Positions 18,567-27,934 of a stretch of 64,000 nucleotides of DNA are shown piece by piece. Under the pieces are notes generated by a model, which ran no database searches, had not been told where the DNA came from, and saw nothing but the letters and a program-made list of their open reading frames with translations. Numbering within the stretch: position 1 is the first letter of the stretch; each line of letters begins with the position of its first letter. The position numbers and the translations under genes were made by a program. The stretch comes from Allomuricauda sp. F6463D (GTDB lineage: Bacteria; Bacteroidota; Bacteroidia; Flavobacteriales; Flavobacteriaceae), in assembly GCF_023015965.1 (NCBI RefSeq), contig NZ_JALKAN010000002.1, forward strand, positions 1,075,334-1,139,333. Direction: 5' to 3'.

Positions 18567-19454
18567 ATGATTCGAGCAACCATTTTTTTCTGTAGTTTGA
18601 TGTTTTTATCTGGTATTCCCTTTGTTAGTGGACAGATTACTCCAAACGAAAAATCTGCGCTAGTGGATTTATATAACAGTACCAATGGGAAGGAATGGAA
18701 TTCATCCTGGGATTTAAGTGCTTCCGTTGATTCTTGGAAAGGTGTAGAGCTAAAGGATGGTCATGTAGTTGGCATTACTCTCTTTATGAACAATTTGAAA
18801 GGAGTTATCCCGGAAAGTATGGGTGATTTGGCACATCTTACTAATTTAAATCTAGCATTTAACCAGATTACAGGTGTACTACCCAATAGCATCACCAAAC
18901 TGGAAAAATTAAAAGTTTTCCGTTTAGAAATGAATCGAATTAAAGGCGCTATACCTCAAGGAGTTGATAATTTTAAGGACATGGAGGTATTCTCCATGTT
19001 CAATAATTTTTTAAGTGGTTCCATCCCGGAAAACTTTGGTAAACTCAAGAATCTCAAAGAGCTCAATCTATCCAGTAACAATTTAAAAGGGAGTATTCCA
19101 AAAACCATAGGCAATCTTTCAAATTTGGAAGCACTAGGTTTATTTGAAAATATGTTGGAGGGCCAAATACCAGCTGAAATTGGAAAATTAGCGCAGTTAA
19201 GGGAGTTGGTATTGTCCAACAATCGACTAGGAGGTGAAATTCCAAAAGAGTTTGGACAATTGGGAAGTTTGGTAATTCTACAACTTCAAAACAATCGGTT
19301 TAATTCTCTGAATGTTCTCCAGACAATGAATACACAGAATTTTTTGGTGTTTGATACAGATGATAAATCGTTGAATCCTAGATTTAATGATGTTCAGTTT
19401 GAGCAAACTCGAATGGCTGATACTAAGTTTGAGGACGACAATGAAAATGAGTAA
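18567..19454 (+). CDS. secreted leucine-rich-repeat protein of plant-like type
   Basis: A signal peptide (about 1-22, ending VSGQ) precedes a cap segment (ALVDLYNSTNGKEWNSSWD) and then about eight 24-residue LRRs between residues 65 and 255. The consensus is LxxLxLxxNxLxGxIPxxIGxLxxL, the plant-specific type also found in Bacteroidetes surface proteins. No type IX sorting domain or membrane anchor is visible after the repeats; the last 45 residues are acidic. The ligand is unknown. A terminator follows 26 bases after the stop. Confidence 0.85.
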   Translation: MIRATIFFCSLMFLSGIPFVSGQITPNEKSALVDLYNSTNGKEWNSSWDLSASVDSWKGVELKDGHVVGITLFMNNLKGVIPESMGDLAHLTNLNLAFNQITGVLPNSITKLEKLKVFRLEMNRIKGAIPQGVDNFKDMEVFSMFNNFLSGSIPENFGKLKNLKELNLSSNNLKGSIPKTIGNLSNLEALGLFENMLEGQIPAEIGKLAQLRELVLSNNRLGGEIPKEFGQLGSLVILQLQNNRFNSLNVLQTMNTQNFLVFDTDDKSLNPRFNDVQFEQTRMADTKFEDDNENE

Positions 19455-19480
19455 TAAACATTAATTTAGTTTGTTTGGTT

Positions 19481-19513
19481 ATGGGGATACAGGCGTGTAT
19501 CCCCATTTTTTTT
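19481..19513 (+). terminator. terminator after the LRR gene
   Basis: ATGGGGATAC (19481-19490) pairs with 19497-19506 around a six-base loop and is followed by a T-run. It isolates the LRR gene from the efflux operon that starts 88 bases later. Confidence 0.88.
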
Positions 19514-19600
19514 ATACTATTCTTATGTGCATTTTATGAAATATTTAACCATTGTAAAAATTGTAGGAGATAGCTTTGCAGGGTTTAAACCAACTAACAC

Positions 19601-20722
19601 ATGCGAAAGCTCATAATATCGGCAGTTGCAGGAGGGATTATAATTTTTGCATCTCTTTACTTTGCTGGCCTTATTGCAGGTAGTAAAAAAAATGGAAGAT
19701 CACCATCCCAAAAGGTGGTTAAGACTGTATTTGTTGACACGGTAGTAAATGCTACCGTTCCTATAATGGTGCCTGCCAATGGTAATCTAAAGGCAAAAAA
19801 ACGTGTTGAGCTATACTCAGAAGTTCAAGGAGTTTTTAGATCTGGCAGCAAATTGTACCGAACAGGCCAAAAATATGCTGTTGGACAAACATTGATTAAG
19901 ATAGACGCCAGCGAATACTATGCATCCGTGCAATCTGCAAAGAGTAATTTGTATAATTTGCTAACATCCATAATGCCTGATTTAAGGTTGGATTACCCAG
20001 AAATTTATCCAAAATGGCAGCAGTACTTAAATGGATTCGATTTAGAGAAGACCACTCCTGAACTACCTGAATTGGATTCAGAAAAAGAAAAATTCTTTAT
20101 TACGGGAAGGGAAATTATAACCACTTACTATAATGTAAAGAACCTAGAGCAACGTTTGGCAAAATATACGATTTCAGCTCCATTTAATGGAGTTTTAACT
20201 GAAGCTTTGGTTACTGAGGGGACCTTGGTGCGATCAGGACAAAAACTGGGTGAATTCATAAATACTGGATTGTATGAGTTGGAAGTGTCCGTAAGTAAAA
20301 CGTATGGAGATTTTTTAAAAGAAGGGAAAGAAGTAAGTCTCACCAATTTGGAAAAAACCCAAGAGTTTACAGGCAAGGTTGCTCGCGTAAATGGTAGGGT
20401 AGATCAGAATTCACAAACAATAACAGCTTATATAGAAGTAAGTGGCAGCAATTTAAAAGAAGGCCAATACCTTGAGGCCAATCTTGATGCTAAAGAAGAG
20501 ACCGACGCCATAGAAATCGATAGATCATTACTGCTGGAGAATAATCAAATCTTTGTTGTTAAAGATTCCATTCTAGATTTAATGGATGTGAAGCCTGTTT
20601 TTTTTACCGATAAAACCGTGGTCCTCAAAAACGTACCGGATGGAGAAATGATCGTATCCAAACCAATAGTAGGTGCCTATTCAGGTATGTTGGTAAAAAT
20701 CTTTGACGAAAGTAAATCTTAA
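19601..20722 (+). CDS. RND efflux periplasmic adaptor (HlyD / membrane fusion family)
   Basis: The 373-residue product is the adaptor of a tripartite efflux pump, linking the RND permease to a TolC channel. An N-terminal membrane anchor (about 4-26) is followed by barrel and lipoyl segments (VPIMVPANGNLKAKKRVELYSEVQG), a helical hairpin (about 105-180) and the second lipoyl half with KYTISAPFNGVLTEALVTEGTLVRSGQKLG. It is the first gene of an operon with the permease (12 bases downstream) and the TolC gene. The substrate is not evident. Confidence 0.92.
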   Translation: MRKLIISAVAGGIIIFASLYFAGLIAGSKKNGRSPSQKVVKTVFVDTVVNATVPIMVPANGNLKAKKRVELYSEVQGVFRSGSKLYRTGQKYAVGQTLIKIDASEYYASVQSAKSNLYNLLTSIMPDLRLDYPEIYPKWQQYLNGFDLEKTTPELPELDSEKEKFFITGREIITTYYNVKNLEQRLAKYTISAPFNGVLTEALVTEGTLVRSGQKLGEFINTGLYELEVSVSKTYGDFLKEGKEVSLTNLEKTQEFTGKVARVNGRVDQNSQTITAYIEVSGSNLKEGQYLEANLDAKEETDAIEIDRSLLLENNQIFVVKDSILDLMDVKPVFFTDKTVVLKNVPDGEMIVSKPIVGAYSGMLVKIFDESKS

Positions 20723-20734
20723 ACCCCCTCGGCC

Positions 20735-23700
20735 GTGAGAAAAATTATCTCGTATTTTATTAAATACCACATGGCAGTAAATGTCCTTGTTTTGGCATTT
20801 TTTGTTTTTGGGGTTGTTGGTATAATCTCCTTAAAATCATCATTTTTTCCACTAAGCGAAGCCAAGAACATTACAATATCCATTGCTTATCCCGGAGCTT
20901 CACCCCAAGAAATTGAAGAAGGAATTGTGCTCAAAATTGAGGACAACCTCAAAGGACTGGAGGGAGTTGAAAGAGTAACCTCTACTTCAAGGGAGAACAG
21001 CGGAACCATCAATGTGGAAATTGAGAAAGAACGAAATGTTGATTTCATGCTGTTGGAGGTAAAAAATGCAGTAGATAGAGTTCCAACTTTTCCTACTGGC
21101 ATGGAACCTTTGATAGTTGCCAAGCAAGAACCTGTTAGGCCCACAATTAGTTTTGCCATAAGTGGTAAGGAAATACCCTTGGCCACGTTGAAACAGATTG
21201 GGCGTCAAATTGAAAACGATCTTAGGGCAATCGATGGAATTTCACAAATATCTATCTCAGGTTATCCCGACGAGGAAATCGAAATAGCGGTAGATGAAAG
21301 TAGTCTTTTGGCTTATAACCTATCATTTAGTGAAGTTGCACTAGCAGTTTCTAATGCAAACATATTAGTTACCGGAGGGAATATCAAAACCGTAACCGAG
21401 GAGTATCTTATCCGGGCCAATAACCGTTCGTACTATGGAGATGAACTTTCCAATATAGTAGTTAGAGGCGACGCAGCAGGTAGGGCTATTAGATTAAAGG
21501 ATGTAGCAATTATTAGGGATAGGTTTTCCGAAACACCAAATGCATCTTATTTTAACGAGGAGCTGGCCGTTAATATTACAGTTACAAGTACCAATACTGA
21601 AGATTTAATGGGCTCCGCTGAAAATGTGAAGCAGTACATTGAAGATTTCAATGAAAAATATACAAATGTTCAGTTGGATGTAATTGATGATAGATCTATT
21701 ACTTTAACGCAGCGTACCCAACTGTTGACCGAAAACGCTATTGTTGGAATGATTTTGGTACTAGTGTTTTTGTCCCTCTTTCTAAATACCCGATTGGCGT
21801 TTTGGGTAGCCTTTGGGTTGCCTATCGCATTTTTGGGAATGTTTGTTTTCGCTCCCATGTTCAATGTTACGATCAATGTATTGTCCTTGTTCGGGATGAT
21901 TATTGTAATTGGTATTTTAGTGGATGATGGGATTGTAATTGCTGAAAATATCTATCAGCATTACGAAGAAGGAAAATCACCTGTAAAAGCCGCCTTGGAT
22001 GGCACAATGGAGGTGCTTCCTCCAATTATTTCTGCTATTATAACCACCATTTTGGCTTTTTCCATATTCCTGTACTTGGATAGTCGTATTGGTGAATTTT
22101 TTAGTGAGGTTTCGGTGATTGTGATTCTTACATTAGCTGTGTCCTTAGTGGAAGCCTTAATTATTTTACCCGCCCACTTGGCACACTCCAAGGCACTTCA
22201 CCGCAATAAGAAAGAACCCAAAACAAGTATTGCCAAAGTTTTTGCCAAACTTAGGGTTATCAACAAAATCGGAGATCAAATAATGAATTATATGCGGGAC
22301 AATTGGTATAGTCCAGCTCTTCGATTTATGATGAACTATAAGATACTGACTTTTGCACTTTTCTTTATGGCATTGGTGTTAACCCTTGGCTCCATAGGGG
22401 GAGGTGTAGTTAGAACTTCGTTTTTTCCTAGGGTAGCTAGTGATCAAGTATCCATAGAGCTTACCATGCCCAATGGTACCAACGAAACGGTAACAGATTC
22501 TATTATAAGCCTAATACAAGAGAAAGCACATATCGTAAACCAAGAGTTAACGGAGAAATACCTGCAGGGCGTGGATAAAATGCTTTTCGAAAATATGATC
22601 AAGAACTTAGGACCTGGATCATCATCGGCCCGCTTGGAAATCAACCTCCTTCCAGGGGAAGAGCGGCCAGATGGTATTCGTTCAGACATGGTCACTACTA
22701 GGTTAAGGGAGTTGGTAGGCCCTGTAATTGGAGTGGAGAGTTTAATATATGGTTCTGGTGGGAATTTTGGAGGTAATCCAGTTTCAGTGTCCTTGTTGGG
22801 CAACAATATTGAGGAATTGAAAAATGCCAAGGAAGAACTTAAGCAGGCCATGGAGAGCAATGCAACCCTTAAAGATGTAACGGACAATGATCCATCAGGA
22901 ATCAAAGAAATACGCTTAGAACTAAAAGAAAATGCATATTTGTTGGGACTGGATCTTCGTACGATAATGAACCAAGTACGGGGAGGGTTTTTCGGGGCTC
23001 AGGCACAGCGCTTTCAACGGGGGCAAGATGAGATACGGGTTTGGGTACGATACGATCGGGAAAACAGATCTTCAATCTCCGACTTAGATGAAATGCGAAT
23101 TTTGGCTCCTAGCGGAGACCGTATTCCTCTAAAAGAAATAGCGAGCTACACTATTGAAAGAGGAGATGTGGCCATCAACCATCTTGAAGGAAGAAGGGAA
23201 ATCCAAGTATCTGCGGATTTAACAGACCCAGAGACCACTAGTGGAACCGATGCAATGTTATGGATACGAAATGAAGTGCTACCGGATATTCTGTCAAAAT
23301 ACCCATCAATTTCTCCTTCCTATGAAGGTCAAAACCGAGAGGCTAATAAATTAATTGGATCCTTGGGTGTTGTTGGGCCCATAGCACTGTTCCTTATATT
23401 TATTACAATAGCCTTCACGTTTAGGAGTATAAGCCAACCATTGCTATTGATTTTTATGGTGCCATTTAGTTTAACAGCCGTTGCTTGGGGACATTGGATA
23501 CATGGTTTCCCCATCAATATTCTTTCAATGCTTGGGATAATTGCATTGATTGGGATTATGGTGAACGATGGGCTTGTACTTATAGGTAAGTTCAATATCA
23601 ATCTACGTGGTGGAATGAAATTCGAAGATGCGCTCTACGAAGCTGGCCGTTCTCGATTTAGGGCGATATTTTTAACCTCTGTAACTACAATTGCTGGTTT

Positions 23701-24025
23701 GGCACCGCTGCTTTTGGAGAAAAGCCGTCAAGCACAATTCCTAAAACCAATGGCCATTTCCATTGCATATGGAATCGCATTTGCCACTATATTGACCTTG
23801 CTTATGTTACCATTGCTTCTATCCTTTGGAAATTATGTAAAAGTATCGACCAAAAGATTGTGGACCGGTGAAAGCGTTACAAGAGAAGAGGTGGAACGGG
23901 CTATTCGTGAACAGCATGAAGAGGAGGAAATGGAGGCAGGTAGCATTGCCTTAAATGGAACCAATAATAACAACGTTTCTCACAATGGAGAAGAAACCTC
24001 AAACGTAGTAGAAGAGACCACATAA
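20735..24025 (+). CDS. RND efflux transporter permease (AcrB/HAE1 family)
   Basis: This 1096-residue inner-membrane pump exports substrates using proton influx. It has the RND topology of 12 membrane helices with two large periplasmic loops. Helix 4 carries the proton-relay acidic pair in GILVDDGIVIAENIY, and the second half has the equivalent GIMVNDGLVLIGKFN where the second acid is retained. Translation starts at a GTG (20735), the only sensible start. The 50-residue tail after the last helix is Glu- and Asn-rich and non-conserved. Its stop overlaps the ATG of the TolC gene by one base. Confidence 0.95.
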   Translation: MRKIISYFIKYHMAVNVLVLAFFVFGVVGIISLKSSFFPLSEAKNITISIAYPGASPQEIEEGIVLKIEDNLKGLEGVERVTSTSRENSGTINVEIEKERNVDFMLLEVKNAVDRVPTFPTGMEPLIVAKQEPVRPTISFAISGKEIPLATLKQIGRQIENDLRAIDGISQISISGYPDEEIEIAVDESSLLAYNLSFSEVALAVSNANILVTGGNIKTVTEEYLIRANNRSYYGDELSNIVVRGDAAGRAIRLKDVAIIRDRFSETPNASYFNEELAVNITVTSTNTEDLMGSAENVKQYIEDFNEKYTNVQLDVIDDRSITLTQRTQLLTENAIVGMILVLVFLSLFLNTRLAFWVAFGLPIAFLGMFVFAPMFNVTINVLSLFGMIIVIGILVDDGIVIAENIYQHYEEGKSPVKAALDGTMEVLPPIISAIITTILAFSIFLYLDSRIGEFFSEVSVIVILTLAVSLVEALIILPAHLAHSKALHRNKKEPKTSIAKVFAKLRVINKIGDQIMNYMRDNWYSPALRFMMNYKILTFALFFMALVLTLGSIGGGVVRTSFFPRVASDQVSIELTMPNGTNETVTDSIISLIQEKAHIVNQELTEKYLQGVDKMLFENMIKNLGPGSSSARLEINLLPGEERPDGIRSDMVTTRLRELVGPVIGVESLIYGSGGNFGGNPVSVSLLGNNIEELKNAKEELKQAMESNATLKDVTDNDPSGIKEIRLELKENAYLLGLDLRTIMNQVRGGFFGAQAQRFQRGQDEIRVWVRYDRENRSSISDLDEMRILAPSGDRIPLKEIASYTIERGDVAINHLEGRREIQVSADLTDPETTSGTDAMLWIRNEVLPDILSKYPSISPSYEGQNREANKLIGSLGVVGPIALFLIFITIAFTFRSISQPLLLIFMVPFSLTAVAWGHWIHGFPINILSMLGIIALIGIMVNDGLVLIGKFNINLRGGMKFEDALYEAGRSRFRAIFLTSVTTIAGLAPLLLEKSRQAQFLKPMAISIAYGIAFATILTLLMLPLLLSFGNYVKVSTKRLWTGESVTREEVERAIREQHEEEEMEAGSIALNGTNNNNVSHNGEETSNVVEETT

Positions 24026-25350
24026 TGAAAAGTATTTTTTATACAGTATCCCTAGCCTTGGTGTTATTTGGTCCTTTGGCAAATGCGCAAGACCAAGTAC
24101 TTACCAAAGAAAAAGCCATTGATCTGATTTTGGAGAATAATCTGGATATTCAAGTGGCTCGCAATATTAAATTGATTGATGAAAACAATGCCAATATCCT
24201 AAACTCAGGTTATTTGCCATCCGTAACCGGAGTTGCTGGCGGAAGTATCGACAAACAAAACTCTGAAGGGGTTTTGGCAAATGGTGATACAAGAACAGCG
24301 GAAGGAGCGGAGACCAGAAGATACAACGCTGCGGTAAATGTGAATTATACCTTGTTTGATGGATTGGGAAGGTATTACAACTACAAAAGTTTTCAAGAGA
24401 GGTCGCAACAATCTGAGCTCGAGGTAAGACAGACCATTGAAAATACCATACTACAATTATTTACTGTATACTATGAAGCCGCACGTCTTACAGAGAATAC
24501 TGCAACTTTGGAACAAGCACTGGAAATTTCCAAGGATAGGTTAAAAAGAGCTCAATATCAATTTGAGTTTGGACAAAATACAGGACTTGATGTTTTGAAT
24601 GCAGAGGTCGATATCAACACGGACAGTATCAATTTGTTGAATTCTAGGCAACAGCTTAGAAATACGATGAGGGACCTAAATTTGATTTTGAACCGAGATC
24701 TTTCTTCACAATTTTCTACAGATACAACGGTCACTTTTGTGCCTGAACTCCAAATGGAGGGTATGTTCAATGAAGCGCAGTTAAATAATGTAAGACTGCA
24801 AATCGTTGAAAAGGATATCAATATGGGTCTAAATGATATTAGGGTGGCCAAAAGCGGTTATTTGCCAACAATAGGTTTAACTGGAACGTATGGTTGGAAC
24901 GAGTCGAGCAATAACAGCCCCTTGGCATTTACGTTGCAAAATAGCTCAACAGGTGTAACAGGCACGGTTAATCTTACTTGGAATTTATTTGATGGCGGTA
25001 GTACCATAACAGGGATTAAAAATGCCAAAATTGCATACAAGAACCGCGAAATAGCAAAAAAACAGATACTCTTGGAAGTTGAAAGAGATATACGAAACGC
25101 TTGGGACAGTTATACCAATGCCTTGTACGTTTTGAATGTGCAGGAGAAAAATTTACAGACCAACCAAAACAACTTCAACAGAACGGATGAGCGATACAAA
25201 CTTGGGCAAGTTACTTCTATAGAATTTAGACAGGCCCAACTGAACTTGTTGAACGCGGAATTGGCTAAAAGTCAGGCCAAGTACAATGCAAAATTGGCGG
25301 AACTTCAAATGCTACAGATTAGCGGTCAGTTGCTCAATATTGATTTTTAA
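24025..25350 (+). CDS. TolC family outer-membrane efflux channel
   Basis: The 441-residue product is the outer-membrane tunnel of the efflux system. A signal peptide ends near ANAQ (residue 22). The two structural repeats each hold long coiled helices; the first has TVYYEAARLTENTATLEQALEISKDRLKRAQYQFEFGQNTGLDVLNAEVD and the second GQVTSIEFRQAQLNLLNAELAKSQAKYNAKLAELQMLQISG. TAATG overlap with the permease gene shows translational coupling. Placement adaptor-permease-TolC is typical. Confidence 0.94.
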   Translation: MKSIFYTVSLALVLFGPLANAQDQVLTKEKAIDLILENNLDIQVARNIKLIDENNANILNSGYLPSVTGVAGGSIDKQNSEGVLANGDTRTAEGAETRRYNAAVNVNYTLFDGLGRYYNYKSFQERSQQSELEVRQTIENTILQLFTVYYEAARLTENTATLEQALEISKDRLKRAQYQFEFGQNTGLDVLNAEVDINTDSINLLNSRQQLRNTMRDLNLILNRDLSSQFSTDTTVTFVPELQMEGMFNEAQLNNVRLQIVEKDINMGLNDIRVAKSGYLPTIGLTGTYGWNESSNNSPLAFTLQNSSTGVTGTVNLTWNLFDGGSTITGIKNAKIAYKNREIAKKQILLEVERDIRNAWDSYTNALYVLNVQEKNLQTNQNNFNRTDERYKLGQVTSIEFRQAQLNLLNAELAKSQAKYNAKLAELQMLQISGQLLNIDF

Positions 25351-25352
25351 GT

Positions 25353-25535
25353 ATGCACGAGCATTTTTTCCAATGTCCCTACTGTTGGGAAGAAATTTCT
25401 TTTTTATTGGATAGCTCGGTCAAACAACAAACTTATGTTGAAGATTGTGAAGTATGTTGTAACCCGATAGAAGCAACTGCTAAATTCAATGCTCAGGAGC
25501 TTGTTTTTTTTGATGTGAAGGAAATTGGGCAGTAG
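25353..25535 (+). CDS. CPXCG motif-containing small Cys-rich protein
   Basis: This 60-residue protein matches a small family with an N-terminal CPYCWEE pair (residues 8-11) and a CEVCCNPIE pair (about 32-36), which probably bind zinc. It starts two bases after the TolC stop and so is likely co-transcribed with the efflux operon. Function is unknown. It is convergent with the MFS gene. Confidence 0.85.
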   Translation: MHEHFFQCPYCWEEISFLLDSSVKQQTYVEDCEVCCNPIEATAKFNAQELVFFDVKEIGQ

Positions 25536-25568
25536 TGGAAAGTTGAGCAATTGAAGTGTTTGGAAATA

Positions 25569-26762
25569 TCAAGATTTCTTATTTCCCTGTACTTTTTGTG
25601 AATATAAAATTGCAATTCCAATTATAGCGCCAAAACAAGCCAGCACACCCCCAACTAAACTCGCGTAGTTGACTCCAAGTCCGAAAACCATAGGTAATCC
25701 CCCAAAATAAGCTCCAGAGGCATTTCCCATATTAAACGCACTTTGGTTCATGGATGAGCCCAATTTTTCTGCGCCTTTTGCAGCTTTTATAATGGCAATC
25801 TGAATTGGTGCCGTGATAGAAAATGTTATGACCCCAACAATAAAGCTTAGAACAAATAAGACAATGCTGTTGCTAGCAAAAATTGAATTTAGGATCAGCA
25901 CAGTTGTCATACAAAGCATACTTATGATCACAGATTTTATAGGGTTGAATATTTCCACCATTCTAGCCCCTAGAAAGTTTCCAAAAAACATCCCAATACC
26001 TGCTACAACAATTACATAACCAACATATGCCTCTGGTAGTTTTGTTACGGAGATAACCAAAGGGGCAATATAGCTGTACCATGCAAAAAAACCTCCAGTG
26101 CCAACTGTGGTCAAAGCAATCAATGCCCACAGTTTTTTGCTCTTTATTCCAGATGAAGGACTTTCGCTATTTGGAGCATCCAATGATTCCAAATTTTTCT
26201 TTGGCATCCAAAAATACAGACTGGTCAACGTGGCCACACCTGATATTCCCACGAGTATGAACGAATAGCCCCAGTGCCATTCTTGTCCAATATATGTTCC
26301 CAATGGCACCCCCAGAATATTGGCAACCGTTAGTCCAGAGAACATAATTGCCATGGCTTGGGCTGCCTTGCCCGGTTTAGCCAAATATCCAGAAACTACA
26401 GCCCCTATACCAAAAAAAGCACCATGTGGCATTCCAGATAAGAACCTAAAAAGCATCATAATCCAATAGTCTTCGGAAAATGCAGACAACGTATTGAATA
26501 TTGTAAACCAAAGCATTAGAAAAAGTAATGTTTTTTTGGGGTTGAGGTTGTTTGTAATCCGAGCCATTACGGGGCCGCCTATAACTACACCCAACGCATA
26601 AATTGCAATAAAATGTCCAGCTTTGGGTATGGATATGTCCATGGAATCAGCGATATTGGGAAGGATTCCCATAATTACAAATTCTGTCAGGCCAATCCCA
26701 AATCCACCTATTGCAAGAGATAAAAGTGCTTTTCTATTGGTTGAATTTGAATTCTTGTCCAA
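25569..26762 (-). CDS. MFS transporter (AraJ-like drug/sugar efflux)
   Basis: The 397-residue product is a 12-helix major facilitator of the drug:H+ antiporter 12-helix type. Helix 1 has GGFGIGLTEFVIMGILP, followed by the loop motif GGPVMARITNN (a variant of motif A) and the ARAJ-type RFLSGMPHGAFFGIGAVVSGYL in helix 4. The start is a TTG at 26760-26762, since no ATG occurs before helix 1. A likely export role is inferred from family; the substrate is not predictable. It is monocistronic, convergent with the CPXCG gene. Confidence 0.9.
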   Translation of the reverse strand: MDKNSNSTNRKALLSLAIGGFGIGLTEFVIMGILPNIADSMDISIPKAGHFIAIYALGVVIGGPVMARITNNLNPKKTLLFLMLWFTIFNTLSAFSEDYWIMMLFRFLSGMPHGAFFGIGAVVSGYLAKPGKAAQAMAIMFSGLTVANILGVPLGTYIGQEWHWGYSFILVGISGVATLTSLYFWMPKKNLESLDAPNSESPSSGIKSKKLWALIALTTVGTGGFFAWYSYIAPLVISVTKLPEAYVGYVIVVAGIGMFFGNFLGARMVEIFNPIKSVIISMLCMTTVLILNSIFASNSIVLFVLSFIVGVITFSITAPIQIAIIKAAKGAEKLGSSMNQSAFNMGNASGAYFGGLPMVFGLGVNYASLVGGVLACFGAIIGIAILYSQKVQGNKKS

Positions 26763-26779
26763 GCTTATTTTTTATTGGA

Positions 26780-26787
26780 CAAAGGTA
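26780..26787 (-). promoter_or_regulatory. candidate -7 element for the MFS gene
   Basis: TACCTTTG on the minus strand matches TAnnTTTG exactly and lies 17 bases before the TTG start. A TTG 23 bases further upstream could serve as the -33 element, at the outer limit of spacing. Confidence 0.4.
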
Positions 26788-26862
26788 GGGGGTAAATGTT
26801 GAACTGGAAGCAAGGATATTTGCTAAATTATATTTTAAATTGACCTTGTAAAAGCAAAAAAA

Positions 26863-26944
26863 CAGCCTTGAGGATTGGACTAATTCAAATACATTCAAAA
26901 AATGAAACAAATACTTTTGAAAAGGTATTTTGATTTCAAGGCTG
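26863..26944. other. long-range inverted repeat in the MFS-SusCD intergenic stretch
   Basis: The 296-base gap between the MFS start and the SusCD-locus terminator has no gene. It holds CAGCCTTGA (26863-26871) and its complement TCAAGGCTG (26936-26944) 64 bases apart, with a weaker AATAC/GGTATT arm inside. It could be a structured RNA or decayed sequence; nothing else supports a transcript. Confidence 0.25.
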
Positions 26945-27058
26945 CTTTGAAGATTAGCTTTTACATATACTAAACTACATCTTTGTCTTATTTTTTATGT
27001 AATTCCTCAACTATAAGTACCAATCCCGATTCATAAGAACTATTTTATTAAAAAAATG

Positions 27059-27090
27059 AAAGGTCCGCTCTTAATCGAACGGACCTTTTT
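27059..27090 (-). terminator. terminator of the SusC-SusD-lipoprotein operon
   Basis: AAAGGTCCG (27059-27067) pairs with CGGACCTTT (27080-27088), and seven A directly upstream give a T-run on the minus strand (CATTTTTTT). It lies 20-50 bases after the stop of the lipoprotein gene. Confidence 0.85.
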
Positions 27091-27110
27091 TATTGACTGG
27101 ATGTAAAAAA

Positions 27111-27911
27111 TTAATTGATGCAAGGAGACGGATTGGGGCCAAAGGGACCCAGAACTTCACCATCCGGTGTTTCAATAGTATAAACATGTTCTTCCTCAAA
27201 GGCACCACTGGTGTATGAAATTACAAGTTCTGCATTGTCATCTGGCACATCAACATTAAAAGTTGCCGTATCTCCAGATGTAAATGTATAATCTGTTGTC
27301 ACGCCATCAATTTCGAAAGTCACGAAGGCACCGTCCCAACCATCACCGAACAGATCTTGCATTTCAATCACCCATGTTCCTGGTACGGTGGTTCCGGAAA
27401 TTGGTGAGCATTTGACCAAAACGATAAAATTAAACGCTTGCAATTGCTCTGGTTGCCCGGTTACCGTGGCACTATAGTTTTCAACGGTGGTTTCTGTACC
27501 GTCAACTCCGGTAGATTTACCTAAAAACCGAATAAAGTCACCCCCAGAAATATCATCTACCGTTATGCCCAGTGAACTGGCAATTTCGGTATAGGGGATG
27601 GAGATATCGCTCGGAAATTGAGTTATCGTAGTCAAGGGTACGGTATCAGTTGAGACACCTCCCGACTCCAAAGTTACACTTAAGTCCCAAGAAGCTACAT
27701 TGTCACTTGGGTCATCCACGGTTCCTAAAAGGCTGGAAGTGGCAAGATCACCTTTTGCAACAATTGACTGATCTAGCAGGATCCTAACATAAGGAGCGGC
27801 TGAATCTTCCAGTTCGAACACGTTGAGTGGGTTTTTGTCTTTATCCTCACAGGCAATAAATCCCAGTAATAAGAGTACAAGACCTAATATGTATTTATAA
27901 TTACTTTTCAT
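27111..27911 (-). CDS. SusCD-associated lipoprotein with C-terminal GDGW domain
   Basis: The 266-residue product is a lipoprotein with lipobox GFIAC. The ATG at 27909-27911 is chosen because it gives a compact signal peptide and avoids overlap with SusD; a longer start at 27938 is possible. The N-terminal half holds a beta-sandwich-like segment. The last 90 residues contain MQDLFGDGWDGAFVTFEIDG and FNVDVPDDNAELVISYTSG, a Ca-binding-like beta domain seen in many Bacteroidetes surface proteins. As third gene after SusC and SusD it is probably a surface-exposed accessory binding protein for the same nutrient. Confidence 0.8.
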   Translation of the reverse strand: MKSNYKYILGLVLLLLGFIACEDKDKNPLNVFELEDSAAPYVRILLDQSIVAKGDLATSSLLGTVDDPSDNVASWDLSVTLESGGVSTDTVPLTTITQFPSDISIPYTEIASSLGITVDDISGGDFIRFLGKSTGVDGTETTVENYSATVTGQPEQLQAFNFIVLVKCSPISGTTVPGTWVIEMQDLFGDGWDGAFVTFEIDGVTTDYTFTSGDTATFNVDVPDDNAELVISYTSGAFEEEHVYTIETPDGEVLGPFGPNPSPCIN

Positions 27912-27934
27912 CTGTATTGTTTTTTGGTTATAGA

